This document shows, piece by piece, positions 8,827 to 17,664 of a DNA stretch of 64,000 nucleotides. A model generated the notes under the pieces. The model ran no database searches. It was not told the origin of the DNA and saw only the letters and a list, made by a program, of their open reading frames with translations. This DNA comes from an uncultured Cyclobacteriaceae bacterium. GTDB taxonomy: Bacteria > Bacteroidota > Bacteroidia > Cytophagales > Cyclobacteriaceae. The stretch's first letter is position 1; each line of letters starts with the position of its first letter. The position numbers and the translations under genes are program-made. Location of the stretch: the NCBI GenBank assembly GCA_937146645.1, contig CAKZRQ010000057.1:1-64000 (forward strand), written 5' to 3'.

Positions 8827-9528
8827 TTGAAGAAGTACGAGATCATAGAAGACCATTTTAAGAAGAAAATCCAAAGTGGAGATTTTCCCGTGGATAGTCT
8901 TTTGCCTTCTGAATATGATATCTGTGCCCGATTCTCAGCGACTCGAACCACAGTCCGAAAGGCGCTGGATGAATTGCTAAGAGAGGGTTATATCAAAAAA
9001 GAACATGGTCGTGGTTCCAGGGTAATTGAGCGAATCAAAACCCTGGGGCTCCCTTCTGTCAAAGGTTTTTCCAATGCCATGAAACAGGAGGGGGATGCGG
9101 TTTTCACTCAGGAACCCATTATTCAAAAATGGTCTGATCAACAGATTTTTGCGTTATCCGATAAAGAGGGAGAAGGAGATTGTGTTTATTTCCAGCGTCT
9201 ACGCCTCATAGATCAGAAACCAGTGCTGGTGGAGAATAATTGGTATTCCGGAAGCATGCTTGAGCTGGTCCGTTCTGAAGAGTTCTTGGATGGTTCCTTT
9301 TTTAAAACCTTAAGCCAGCGATTTCATATCGATATCATAGGAGTGGAGCAGGAAATCATGGCGAAATCTGCTAGTGCTGAAATAGCGTCTATGCTGACGA
9401 TTCAAGAGGGTGATCCTGTCCTTTTCATAGCTGTCAGATATCAAACCAGTCTGGAAGACTTTCACATTTATGGAAGCTGGTTCTGCAATACGGAGGATTT
9501 TCCCATCGTCAGTAATACTTTTTCTTAA
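8827..9528 (+). CDS. GntR-family (HutC/UTRA) transcriptional regulator; apparent TTG start
   Basis: 'LLPSEYDICARFSATRTTVRKALDELLREGYIKKEHGRGSRV' GntR wHTH plus UTRA domain. Confidence 0.93.
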   Translation: MKKYEIIEDHFKKKIQSGDFPVDSLLPSEYDICARFSATRTTVRKALDELLREGYIKKEHGRGSRVIERIKTLGLPSVKGFSNAMKQEGDAVFTQEPIIQKWSDQQIFALSDKEGEGDCVYFQRLRLIDQKPVLVENNWYSGSMLELVRSEEFLDGSFFKTLSQRFHIDIIGVEQEIMAKSASAEIASMLTIQEGDPVLFIAVRYQTSLEDFHIYGSWFCNTEDFPIVSNTFS

Positions 9529-9542
9529 TTTTTTGTAGGTCT

Positions 9543-9564
9543 TCAACTTGTACGTACAAGTTGA
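9543..9564. promoter_or_regulatory. Putative GntR operator: 22-bp perfect palindrome TCAACTTGTACGTACAAGTTGA
   Basis: Perfect dyad lying between the regulator and the first catabolic gene. Confidence 0.8.
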
Positions 9565-9628
9565 GTTTAGTATCTTGAAAAGAATTGTTGAATTCACTGA
9601 AATCTCTGATAAACCTAAATACTGACAA

Positions 9629-10828
9629 ATGAATATTGCAATGCTTGGCTCCGGGTTTATTGCCCGTTTTTATGCCGAATCCCTTCACGCCCAGCGTCGA
9701 AAAGATCGCGTGGTAATGGTTTATTCTCGCAACGAAGAAAATGCCAAGCGCTATGCGAGCGATTACGATTTACCACATTACACCACCGACATGAATGAGG
9801 CCATTGCTCATCCAGATGTGGATGTGGTGCTGATTTCTTTACCGAATGATCTGCACGAAATGGCTGTGATGGCATGCGTTGAAGCAAAGAAGAATGTGAT
9901 CTGTACGAAACCATTGGGAAGAACAGCAGCTGAGGCAAAACGGATGTTAGATGCCGTGGAGGGAGCTGGGATTTTTGCAGGTTATCTGGAAGATTTATGC
10001 TACACACCCAAATTTCTTAAGTCCGTTGCCAGTGTGAAAAATGGTGATGTCGGTGATGTGCTTTGGACGAAGTCCAGAGAAGCCCACCCGGGACCTCACT
10101 CCGACTGGTTCTGGGATAAGGAAAGATCGGGTGGAGGAGCTATCATCGATCTGGGATGTCACTGTGTGGAAATCAGTAGGAATTTTATTGGGAAGAACAT
10201 CAAGCCCATGGAGGTGATGTGCTGGGCGGATACTCAGGTGCATCCCATCGATGCGGAGGATCATGCGATAGGCCTTGTGAAGTTTGCGAATGGAGCCATC
10301 GGGCAGTTTGAAGTAAGCTGGACCTTCCGAGGGGGGATGGATTTGCGGGATGAGGTAATGGGAACTGAGGGAACCATTTGGGTGAATAGCTTTCTTAGAA
10401 CAGGTTTTGAGATGTTCTCTACCGGAAAGGGAAATGAAGGGTATGTGGCCGAGAAAGCCGAGACGGCTACCGGCTGGCTTTTCCCGGTAGGGGATGAGGC
10501 TCATGAATTGGGATATCCACACATGTTTACGGATATGTTTTCGGCGATGGAAGAAGGGAGAGAGCCACTTGAGACCTTTTATGATGGCTATATCGTGAAT
10601 GCGATTTTGGATGCGGCTTTTAAGTCTGCGGAGACCAAGCAGTGGGAGCCAATTTTGATTGAGGACTGGCGTGGAGATGCTCCAGAAGACAGTCAGAGAC
10701 AATGGGAATCCTATGATGAGGAAAACTATCTGATCAAAGAAGAAATCCTTCCAAATGGGGATGTGAATTTGATTCTCAAGAATAAGGCAACAGGCAAAGT
10801 ATTCAAAAAAGTGACTCAGGCCGATTAA
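9629..10828 (+). CDS. Gfo/Idh/MocA family oxidoreductase
   Basis: 'MNIAMLGSGFIARFYAESL' Rossmann start; 'VLISLPNDLHEMAVMACVEAKKNVICTKPLGRTAAEAKRM'. Confidence 0.95.
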   Translation: MNIAMLGSGFIARFYAESLHAQRRKDRVVMVYSRNEENAKRYASDYDLPHYTTDMNEAIAHPDVDVVLISLPNDLHEMAVMACVEAKKNVICTKPLGRTAAEAKRMLDAVEGAGIFAGYLEDLCYTPKFLKSVASVKNGDVGDVLWTKSREAHPGPHSDWFWDKERSGGGAIIDLGCHCVEISRNFIGKNIKPMEVMCWADTQVHPIDAEDHAIGLVKFANGAIGQFEVSWTFRGGMDLRDEVMGTEGTIWVNSFLRTGFEMFSTGKGNEGYVAEKAETATGWLFPVGDEAHELGYPHMFTDMFSAMEEGREPLETFYDGYIVNAILDAAFKSAETKQWEPILIEDWRGDAPEDSQRQWESYDEENYLIKEEILPNGDVNLILKNKATGKVFKKVTQAD

Positions 10829-10842
10829 TAGACCTTATCCAA

Positions 10843-11631
10843 ATGGAATTCAAGAACACGGCTTATGTGATTATGGGAGGGACTTCAGGTCTTGGATTGG
10901 CTTCCTCCAAAGCTTTAATATCACAGGGTGCCAAAGTGATGGTTGTGGGTCGAAACCCGGAAACCTGTAAAGCTGCACAAGAAGAACTTGGGGAGGATGC
11001 CATTTCTCTTTCAGGAGACGCTACAGATCCTAAAACTGTTGAGACAGCCTTAACGAAAGCTCATGAGGCATTCGGTCAGGTCAACGGACTTTTCCATGTT
11101 GCCGGGGGCAGTGGAAGGAGATGGGGGGATGGCCCACTTCACTCCCTTACCTTGGATGGCTGGAACAAGACCATGGATTTAAACCTTACTTCACTCATGC
11201 TTTCAAACCGAGCTGCCGTGAATTATTTCCTTGATAATAAGATTCCAGGATCCATCTTGAATATGGGTTCAGTTTTGGGCTATTCTCCTTCGCCAAAATA
11301 CTTCACGACCCATGCCTATGCAGCGGCAAAGTCTGCAATCATCGGTTTTTCAAAGTCTATCGCTTCTTACTATGCCGAACACAAAATTCGAGTGAATGTA
11401 ATCGCTCCTAGTCTTTTTGTGACGCCTATGGCGCAAAGAGCGGCAAGTGATGAAGAGATCATGGGTTTCCTCAAAACGAAGCAGCCCTTGGATGGAGGAC
11501 GTGCTGGTGATCCTGATGATATCAATAACGCGGTACTTATGTTTTTGCATCCCGATTCGAAATTCATCACAGGACAGGTTCTGGCTGTCGATGGGGGTTG
11601 GACTCTAAGTGAAGGTCAATATATTTCCTGA
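10843..11631 (+). CDS. SDR-family NAD(P)-dependent oxidoreductase
   Basis: 'YVIMGGTSGLGLASSKAL' and 'YAAAKSAIIGFSKSIASYYAEHKIRVNVIAPS'. Confidence 0.95.
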   Translation: MEFKNTAYVIMGGTSGLGLASSKALISQGAKVMVVGRNPETCKAAQEELGEDAISLSGDATDPKTVETALTKAHEAFGQVNGLFHVAGGSGRRWGDGPLHSLTLDGWNKTMDLNLTSLMLSNRAAVNYFLDNKIPGSILNMGSVLGYSPSPKYFTTHAYAAAKSAIIGFSKSIASYYAEHKIRVNVIAPSLFVTPMAQRAASDEEIMGFLKTKQPLDGGRAGDPDDINNAVLMFLHPDSKFITGQVLAVDGGWTLSEGQYIS

Positions 11632-11673
11632 TATGATTTCGGTTTTATCACATAATCCATTGCGAAATACCTG

Positions 11674-12576
11674 ATGCACTATCTGGGAATCGATATTGGT
11701 GGCACCAAAGTTAAAACACTCATTTTGAATGAGCAAAGTGATGTGATTCATCAGGATGAAGTTTTTACCGAGGATGGTTCTGGGGAGCTTTGGAAGCAGA
11801 AGATTATTCAAATCCTTAATAGGCAATTTTCAACCTATGGGAAAAGGGAATTGGTTTGTGGAATCTCCGCCCCAGGACTCGTAGATGAAACGAATCGCAA
11901 AACAATGTACATGCCGGAACGGCTTCAGGGAATTGAAAATTACAATTGGTCTGAAGAGCTGGGCCAGGAAATATGGGCGCTAAATGACGGTCATTCTGCC
12001 TGTCTGGCTGAATACGAGAGCTTTTTTAAAAAAGAAGGTGTTCAGAATTTGGTGATGCTCACTCTGGGAACTGGAGTTGGTGGAGGAATTGTCATCAATG
12101 GAGAACTCTACCAAGGGAAGCTTCAGCGGGCTGGTCATTTAGGACATATGACTGCTGACCTCCATGGCCCGAACACCATGACCAATATGCCGGGCAGTCT
12201 AGAGTATGCCATAGGAAACTTTTCAGTTGGCCAAAGAACTGAAGGAAAATTTCAAACGGTACTTGATCTGGTCAAGGCTTTCGAAAATGGAGATGAGATC
12301 GCTAAAAGATTTTGGTATGAAGCGGTGGAGAAACTGGCTGTTTCATTGGCAGGATTAAATAACATTTTAGCACCAGAGGTCATCGTTTTGGGTGGTGGAA
12401 TTACGAAAGGAGCCGGCGATTCCCTTCTTAAGCCACTGGCAGAATTCATGGAAAAATTCGAGTGGAGACCTGGTGGCAATAAAGTCCGAATCGAAACGGC
12501 TAAATACGGAACCTTTGCAGGAGCGATAGGGGCGGCACTTTTCGCCAAAAAACAACACGAAAAAGGAATCAAATGA
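11674..12576 (+). CDS. ROK-family protein/sugar kinase
   Basis: 'YLGIDIGGTKVKTLIL', 'LTLGTGVGGGIVINGELYQGKLQRAGHLGHM'. Confidence 0.92.
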   Translation: MHYLGIDIGGTKVKTLILNEQSDVIHQDEVFTEDGSGELWKQKIIQILNRQFSTYGKRELVCGISAPGLVDETNRKTMYMPERLQGIENYNWSEELGQEIWALNDGHSACLAEYESFFKKEGVQNLVMLTLGTGVGGGIVINGELYQGKLQRAGHLGHMTADLHGPNTMTNMPGSLEYAIGNFSVGQRTEGKFQTVLDLVKAFENGDEIAKRFWYEAVEKLAVSLAGLNNILAPEVIVLGGGITKGAGDSLLKPLAEFMEKFEWRPGGNKVRIETAKYGTFAGAIGAALFAKKQHEKGIK

Positions 12577-13352
12577 GTCTTACCAAAGAATACCTAGAGA
12601 AAGGGCGTGAGATAATTTCAACCGTTGAAAAGCAAGAACCGATCATTCAGGAAGTGGCCAAAATCTTTGCTGAATCGATCTTAAATGGGCGAATGGTCCA
12701 TCTTTTTGGCTCGGGTCACAGCCGAATTATGGTGGAGGAAATGTGGCCACGCTATGGTTCATTTCCTGGTTTTAACCCCATCGTCGAGCTTTCACTATCC
12801 TTCCATAATTTGGTGGTTGGTGCCAATGGACAAAGACAGGCCATGTTCCTGGAGAACATTCCAGGACTTGCTGATCGAATCCTTAGGAACTTCGATTTGA
12901 GCACTCAGGATACCGCTTTGGTGATCTCTTCCAGTGGTTGCAATGTGGTGCCTATTGAAATGGCAGAGTTATTTCAAAAAAATGGGATCAAGGTAGCTGC
13001 TTTGGTCAGTAAACTGCATTTGGAAGGAAGTACTTCAAAAAGAGCAGATGGCAAGAAACTGACTGATTTCGCTGACTATGTACTTGACACAGGCGCACCG
13101 CTAGGGGATGCCATGATCTATTTGGATGGATTGGATAGTCCTGTTTCTCCGGGGTCTACTCTTGGTGGCGTCATGATTATCAACACCATTAAAGCTGAGG
13201 TGGCTAAAATTCTTCATGAAAGTGGGCATTCGCCCAAAGTGCTAAGCAGTGGTAAGATAGTGGGAGATAAGAGAGCCGTGGAGCTTTTTGAAAGTGCGTA
13301 TGATGAGCATGCCCATAGAATGGCAAAGCTTTATGAAAATGTTGGGAAGTAA
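12573..13352 (+). CDS. SIS-domain protein (UPF0309-like, phosphosugar isomerase fold)
   Basis: 'VHLFGSGHSRIMVEEMWPRYGSFPGFNPI' and 'DTALVISSSGCNVVPIEMAELFQKNGIKVAAL'; 4-bp overlap with the ROK gene. Confidence 0.88.
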   Translation: MSLTKEYLEKGREIISTVEKQEPIIQEVAKIFAESILNGRMVHLFGSGHSRIMVEEMWPRYGSFPGFNPIVELSLSFHNLVVGANGQRQAMFLENIPGLADRILRNFDLSTQDTALVISSSGCNVVPIEMAELFQKNGIKVAALVSKLHLEGSTSKRADGKKLTDFADYVLDTGAPLGDAMIYLDGLDSPVSPGSTLGGVMIINTIKAEVAKILHESGHSPKVLSSGKIVGDKRAVELFESAYDEHAHRMAKLYENVGK

Positions 13353-13384
13353 ACCTATTTGAAGAACACTTAAACTCTGTGGAT

Positions 13385-14743
13385 ATGAGTTTTTCTCCAG
13401 TCATTCAGAAAAGTTACGACACCGATATTCTGATAATCGGAAGTGGAAGCGCCGGATCTGTTGCAGCTTTGGCGGCAGCCGATTCCAAGTACAAGGTTAC
13501 CTTGGTGGAACGCTACGGATTTCCAGGTGGAACGTCCACCCAAATGCTGGATACTTTTTATGGCTTTTACACCCCTTCAGAGAGTCCAAGGAAGATCGTG
13601 GGTGGGATTCCTGATCTGATCGTTAATCAGCTGAATAAATCTGGAGATATTTTCCTTCGACCTAATACCTATGGGGCGGGAACAGGTGTGAATTATAATC
13701 CGGAGCGATTAAAACTGGTTTGGGATCAGCTTTTCGCGACTCGTGGAGTAGAGGTTTTCTATCATAGCACCCTTGTGGGAGTCGAAGATACTTCTGAAGT
13801 AAAGAGCTGTGTGTTTTTTTATAAAGGTCTAGGGTTTTTCCGGATTCGAGCGAAGCGAGTGATTGATGCCTCTGGCGATGCGGATTATTGCCGATGGGCA
13901 GGCTTGCACTTTGAGAGGGCCGGCGAAAAGGAACCCGCGCAAAGTTTGACCACCACCTTCCGAATGAGCAATGTGGATTTGGAAGAGTTTGAACACGCCG
14001 GTGGAAAAAAGATGCTGAAAGAAAAGATGTCGGAGGCTTTCAATTCTGGAACCCATGCGCTACCCAGAAAAGAGGGATCCGCACACGAAATGTGCCAGCC
14101 AAAATGCATTTCTACTGTGGCCGTGAAGGTGGTGGATCGAAACGCTCTAGATCTAAAAGAACTGACTGAAGCAGAAATTGAGGGTAGGAAACAGTCATTT
14201 ATCTACGAGGAGTTTTTCAGGGATATGGTGCCCGGTTATCAGAATTCAAAGGTTATTGGCCTATCGCATCAGATTGGCGTGAGAGAGACAAGAAGAGTCT
14301 ATGGCTTGCATCGTTTGACCAAGGAAGATTGTATGAGTGCCAAGACTTTTGAGGATCAGATTTTCCTTTGTGGAGCTCCGATTGAAGATCATAGGAAGAC
14401 TAAAAATGGCTCAGAAACATATTGGCAGTATGTTCCGGATGGAGGAGTTTATGGAGTACCGTATGGGACTATTGTGCCTCGGGAAAGTGAGAATACCTGG
14501 GTGGTGGGAAGATGTTTTTCTGCGACTCATGATGCGCATGCTTCATGTCGATCTATGGCGCAAACCATGAGTATGGGGCAGGCTGCTGGTTTTGCTGCAG
14601 TGATAACCTTGGATGAGGATCAGGATGCAAAGGACATTTCCATTTCCACACTTCAATCAAAAATTATTCAAAATGGGGGCATTCTAGAAATGCCTGAAGA
14701 GATCGCAGATACCAGCCGAGATGGATGGGGTAAATATTTGTAA
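13385..14743 (+). CDS. FAD-dependent oxidoreductase (FAD_oxidored type)
   Basis: 'DTDILIIGSGSAGSVAALAAADSKYKVTLVERYGFPGGTST' dinucleotide-binding motif and C-terminal 'WVVGRCFSATHDAHASCRSMAQTMSMGQAAGFAA'. Confidence 0.9.
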   Translation: MSFSPVIQKSYDTDILIIGSGSAGSVAALAAADSKYKVTLVERYGFPGGTSTQMLDTFYGFYTPSESPRKIVGGIPDLIVNQLNKSGDIFLRPNTYGAGTGVNYNPERLKLVWDQLFATRGVEVFYHSTLVGVEDTSEVKSCVFFYKGLGFFRIRAKRVIDASGDADYCRWAGLHFERAGEKEPAQSLTTTFRMSNVDLEEFEHAGGKKMLKEKMSEAFNSGTHALPRKEGSAHEMCQPKCISTVAVKVVDRNALDLKELTEAEIEGRKQSFIYEEFFRDMVPGYQNSKVIGLSHQIGVRETRRVYGLHRLTKEDCMSAKTFEDQIFLCGAPIEDHRKTKNGSETYWQYVPDGGVYGVPYGTIVPRESENTWVVGRCFSATHDAHASCRSMAQTMSMGQAAGFAAVITLDEDQDAKDISISTLQSKIIQNGGILEMPEEIADTSRDGWGKYL

Positions 14744-14749
14744 GAAAAC

Positions 14750-15712
14750 ATGGAGAAGACTTTTTTCAGAACAGTTTTGGGAGATTTTCCCTCTGAACAA
14801 ATGGGATTAACCTATGCTCACGAGCATATCATCATCGAAGATTCCTATGTGACTGCAAAGCACCCTGAGTTCTTATTGAATGATATCGGTAAAATTTCAA
14901 CCGAGCTCAAGGAGTTCTACGATGCGGGTGGACGAACTGTAGTAGACACAATGCCTTCAAATTCGGGAAGGAATGTCCTAAAATCTGCGGAATTGACGAG
15001 GCTAACGGGAGTTCGGATTATCGTTCCCACCGGCATTCATTTGGAGATTTATTATCCAGAAAACCACTGGCGATATTCCATATCTGAGGATCAACTGACC
15101 GAGCTATTTATAGCTGATATTGAAAAGGGAATTGATGAGTTTGATTACACAGGGCCTTTTGTGAAGCGGACTGGGCATAAGGCGGGTATGATCAAATTGG
15201 CTACGGGTGATCAAAAGTTTTCAAAGCATCAGGAGATGGTCTTTCAAGCTGTTGTCAATGCTCATCTAGCTACAGGTGCACCTATTTTGACGCATACTAA
15301 CTTTGGCCGACAGGCCTATGAGCAGGCAAAACTTTTCGAAAAGCTAGGCGCAAAGCTAGACCATGTGGTGCTTTCGCATGTGGATAGAGCTAAGGAAGTG
15401 GATTACAATCGGAAGGTTCTGGATGTAGGCGTGAGGCTGGAGTATGATAGCGCATTTCGATGGGGGCTAAAGAATGAGCCGAATTATACTTTGCAGTTGG
15501 TGGAGAATCTGGCTCCGGAGTTTCCAGAGCAGATAGTGATGGGTATGGATATGGCGAAGAATGCGTATTGGAAGAGTTATGGAGGCCAACCAGGACTGAA
15601 TTACCTCATTGAAACGATGCCTGAATTTTTAAATGAAAGAGGATTAAGTGAGCATTTTCAAAAAATATTTTTTGATAATCCTAAACGTTTGTATAGCTTT
15701 TTTAAAGTATAA
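14750..15712 (+). CDS. Phosphotriesterase-family amidohydrolase (PTE-like, possible lactonase)
   Basis: 'GLTYAHEHIII' HxH, 'KAGMIKLATG' Lys, 'PILTHTNFG', 'VVLSHVDR', 'VMGMDMAK' metal ligands all present. Confidence 0.9.
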   Translation: MEKTFFRTVLGDFPSEQMGLTYAHEHIIIEDSYVTAKHPEFLLNDIGKISTELKEFYDAGGRTVVDTMPSNSGRNVLKSAELTRLTGVRIIVPTGIHLEIYYPENHWRYSISEDQLTELFIADIEKGIDEFDYTGPFVKRTGHKAGMIKLATGDQKFSKHQEMVFQAVVNAHLATGAPILTHTNFGRQAYEQAKLFEKLGAKLDHVVLSHVDRAKEVDYNRKVLDVGVRLEYDSAFRWGLKNEPNYTLQLVENLAPEFPEQIVMGMDMAKNAYWKSYGGQPGLNYLIETMPEFLNERGLSEHFQKIFFDNPKRLYSFFKV

Positions 15713-15726
15713 ATCTCTTGTCGAGA

Positions 15727-16431
15727 TTAGGTTCGAATTTCAAAAGCCTTACGAATCTCTTCCCGGTATTTTCGCCCAATCGGGATGTCCTTTTTTTCAA
15801 GAGAAAGATAAGAATAGCTCATTTTTTTAATCCTTGATAGATTTACGGCGAAAGACTTATGAACTCTTTGAAGGTTGATTTTAGGATTCTCTTCCAGGAA
15901 TTGCTGCAGACCAGATTTGATGACAATGGTGTCTGATTCAGTGTAAACTTTAACATAGTTCCCAAGAGATTCCAGATACAAAATCTCTTCTGGGTGGATT
16001 TGATAAGTATTTCCTGAATCTTTGAGGGTAAGGGAGGTCTGCTTAATTGTCTCTTGACTGGCAGGATAAATAAGGGTGGAGGCCTTATTTACAGCCTTGA
16101 CAAATCTTGGAAATGCAATGGGTTTAAGAAGGTAGTCCAGGACATTGTACTCATAGCTCTCCAAGGCAAATTCAGAATAAGCCGTACTTAGAATAATTAA
16201 GGGAGGATTTGTGAGGCTCTTGATAAAATCCAGACCCGACATTTCAGGCATGTTTATGTCTAGAAAAATAAGTTGAACCGGATTACGATTAAGATAGGAA
16301 ATGGCCTCAAGAGGATTTCGGAATGTCTTTGCCAATCCTAATCCTGGTAGCTTTTCTGCAAATTTCTCAATGATCCGTAAGGCGGCGGGTTCATCATCCA
16401 CCGCAATGCTCACTATCCTAGATTCATCCAT
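15727..16431 (-). CDS. LytTR-family response regulator
   Basis: Receiver domain 'QLIFLDINMPEMSGLDFIKSL' and LytTR 'EEILYLESLGNYVKVYTESDTIVIKSGLQQFLE'. Confidence 0.95.
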   Translation of the reverse strand: MDESRIVSIAVDDEPAALRIIEKFAEKLPGLGLAKTFRNPLEAISYLNRNPVQLIFLDINMPEMSGLDFIKSLTNPPLIILSTAYSEFALESYEYNVLDYLLKPIAFPRFVKAVNKASTLIYPASQETIKQTSLTLKDSGNTYQIHPEEILYLESLGNYVKVYTESDTIVIKSGLQQFLEENPKINLQRVHKSFAVNLSRIKKMSYSYLSLEKKDIPIGRKYREEIRKAFEIRT

Positions 16432-17462
16432 AAGTCCAATTTATACAATCCATCTTCTTTACGGGTCTCTAACTTGTGATGGCCAGGATAATTCAATTCC
16501 AAAATCCTCTTCGTTTTGGCATTTCCTCCATCTTCGTTGGCTCTAAGAGAATGATCCGAGTTTTCAATTTTGAAATGAATTTCATTGCCATTTTGAATTA
16601 AGTCGATGTTGATGGAAGAAGCTTTGCCGTATTGATATCCATGCTGAAATGCATTTTCAACATAATTCAATAAGATCATAGGAGTTATGTCCATATCATC
16701 ATTTAGGCTTGGGAATGAAGTTGAAAGTTCTAATTCCTCTAAGCCCAGGCGTTCCTTTTGGAGTGCTATGTAGCTTTTAATCGCATCAATTTCCTTGAAT
16801 AGTGAAACCTTAGATTTATTGGACTGGTCGAGCGAGTATCGAAGGGTTTCAGTCAGATTGAGAATGGAACTCTGAATTCTTTCATTTCCCTCTTCCACGG
16901 CAATGTCGTAAAAACTATTGATGGTATTGAAAATGAAGTGTGGATTTAGTTGTCTTTGAAGGGTGTCGTATGACTTTTGAGTTTGATGGAGTTTTTTTAG
17001 GTTTTTAAATTCGACGATCCAATTTCGCGCTGATTTAAGGGTCCAGCCAACCAGAAGCAGGCTCAAATAAATTCCTGTGATGGCAAAAAGATCATAGCTC
17101 CATGTCAGTCGAAATCCTTCTTGAGAAGAAGACGAGAGAAAAAGATAATATCCCTTACATACTAAATAATCTAACGAAAGAAATCCTGCCAACCAAAATG
17201 GGGCAAGTAGGATTTCTTTTTTGGTAATGCTAAGTTTTTCGCCAAGAAAATATAAAACTAGAATTAGGTAGCTCCCGCGTAAAAGGCTCAGGATAATATA
17301 CCATCCGAGCTGTTTGTCATTGGTAGTGACGACATAACCCAGGTCTTTATATCCATCTACAAACCAGGAGAATAGATCGATCCGAGCCTCAACCCAGAAA
17401 ATCCATGCAATAAAGGCGCATGCCCAAAAGATGATATGAAACAATTTTTCCTTAGAACTCAT
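16413..17462 (-). CDS. LytS-like membrane sensor histidine kinase
   Basis: 'LQRQLNPHFIFNTINSFYDIAVEE' His_kinase motif and 'ITPMILLNYVENAFQHG' ATPase motif; overlaps the regulator gene. Confidence 0.93.
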   Translation of the reverse strand: MSSKEKLFHIIFWACAFIAWIFWVEARIDLFSWFVDGYKDLGYVVTTNDKQLGWYIILSLLRGSYLILVLYFLGEKLSITKKEILLAPFWLAGFLSLDYLVCKGYYLFLSSSSQEGFRLTWSYDLFAITGIYLSLLLVGWTLKSARNWIVEFKNLKKLHQTQKSYDTLQRQLNPHFIFNTINSFYDIAVEEGNERIQSSILNLTETLRYSLDQSNKSKVSLFKEIDAIKSYIALQKERLGLEELELSTSFPSLNDDMDITPMILLNYVENAFQHGYQYGKASSINIDLIQNGNEIHFKIENSDHSLRANEDGGNAKTKRILELNYPGHHKLETRKEDGLYKLDLWMNLG

Positions 17463-17510
17463 GCCTCCAAAGTACTAAGGTATTTAAGACTCTAATAGCG
17501 CTGAGGATAA

Positions 17511-17602
17511 ACGACCATACTAATTGTATGAACGACCAGAAAATCAATTAATGGTCGTTTAAACTCGTTTCCTGCCTATTTACATAGTATTTGAGTCGTT
17601 TA
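17511..17602. promoter_or_regulatory. Putative LytTR regulator binding region (repeated ACGACCA / TCGTTT elements)
   Basis: Direct repeats ACGACCA at 17511 and 17532 (21-bp spacing) and inverted copies ATGGTCGTTTAAA at 17551 and GTCGTTTAAA at 17595. Confidence 0.55.
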
Positions 17603-17664
17603 AATTCGAGGCTTTGTCCTTCGATTTTCACCCTCTATGATTGAGGAAAACAAAATCGAAAATC

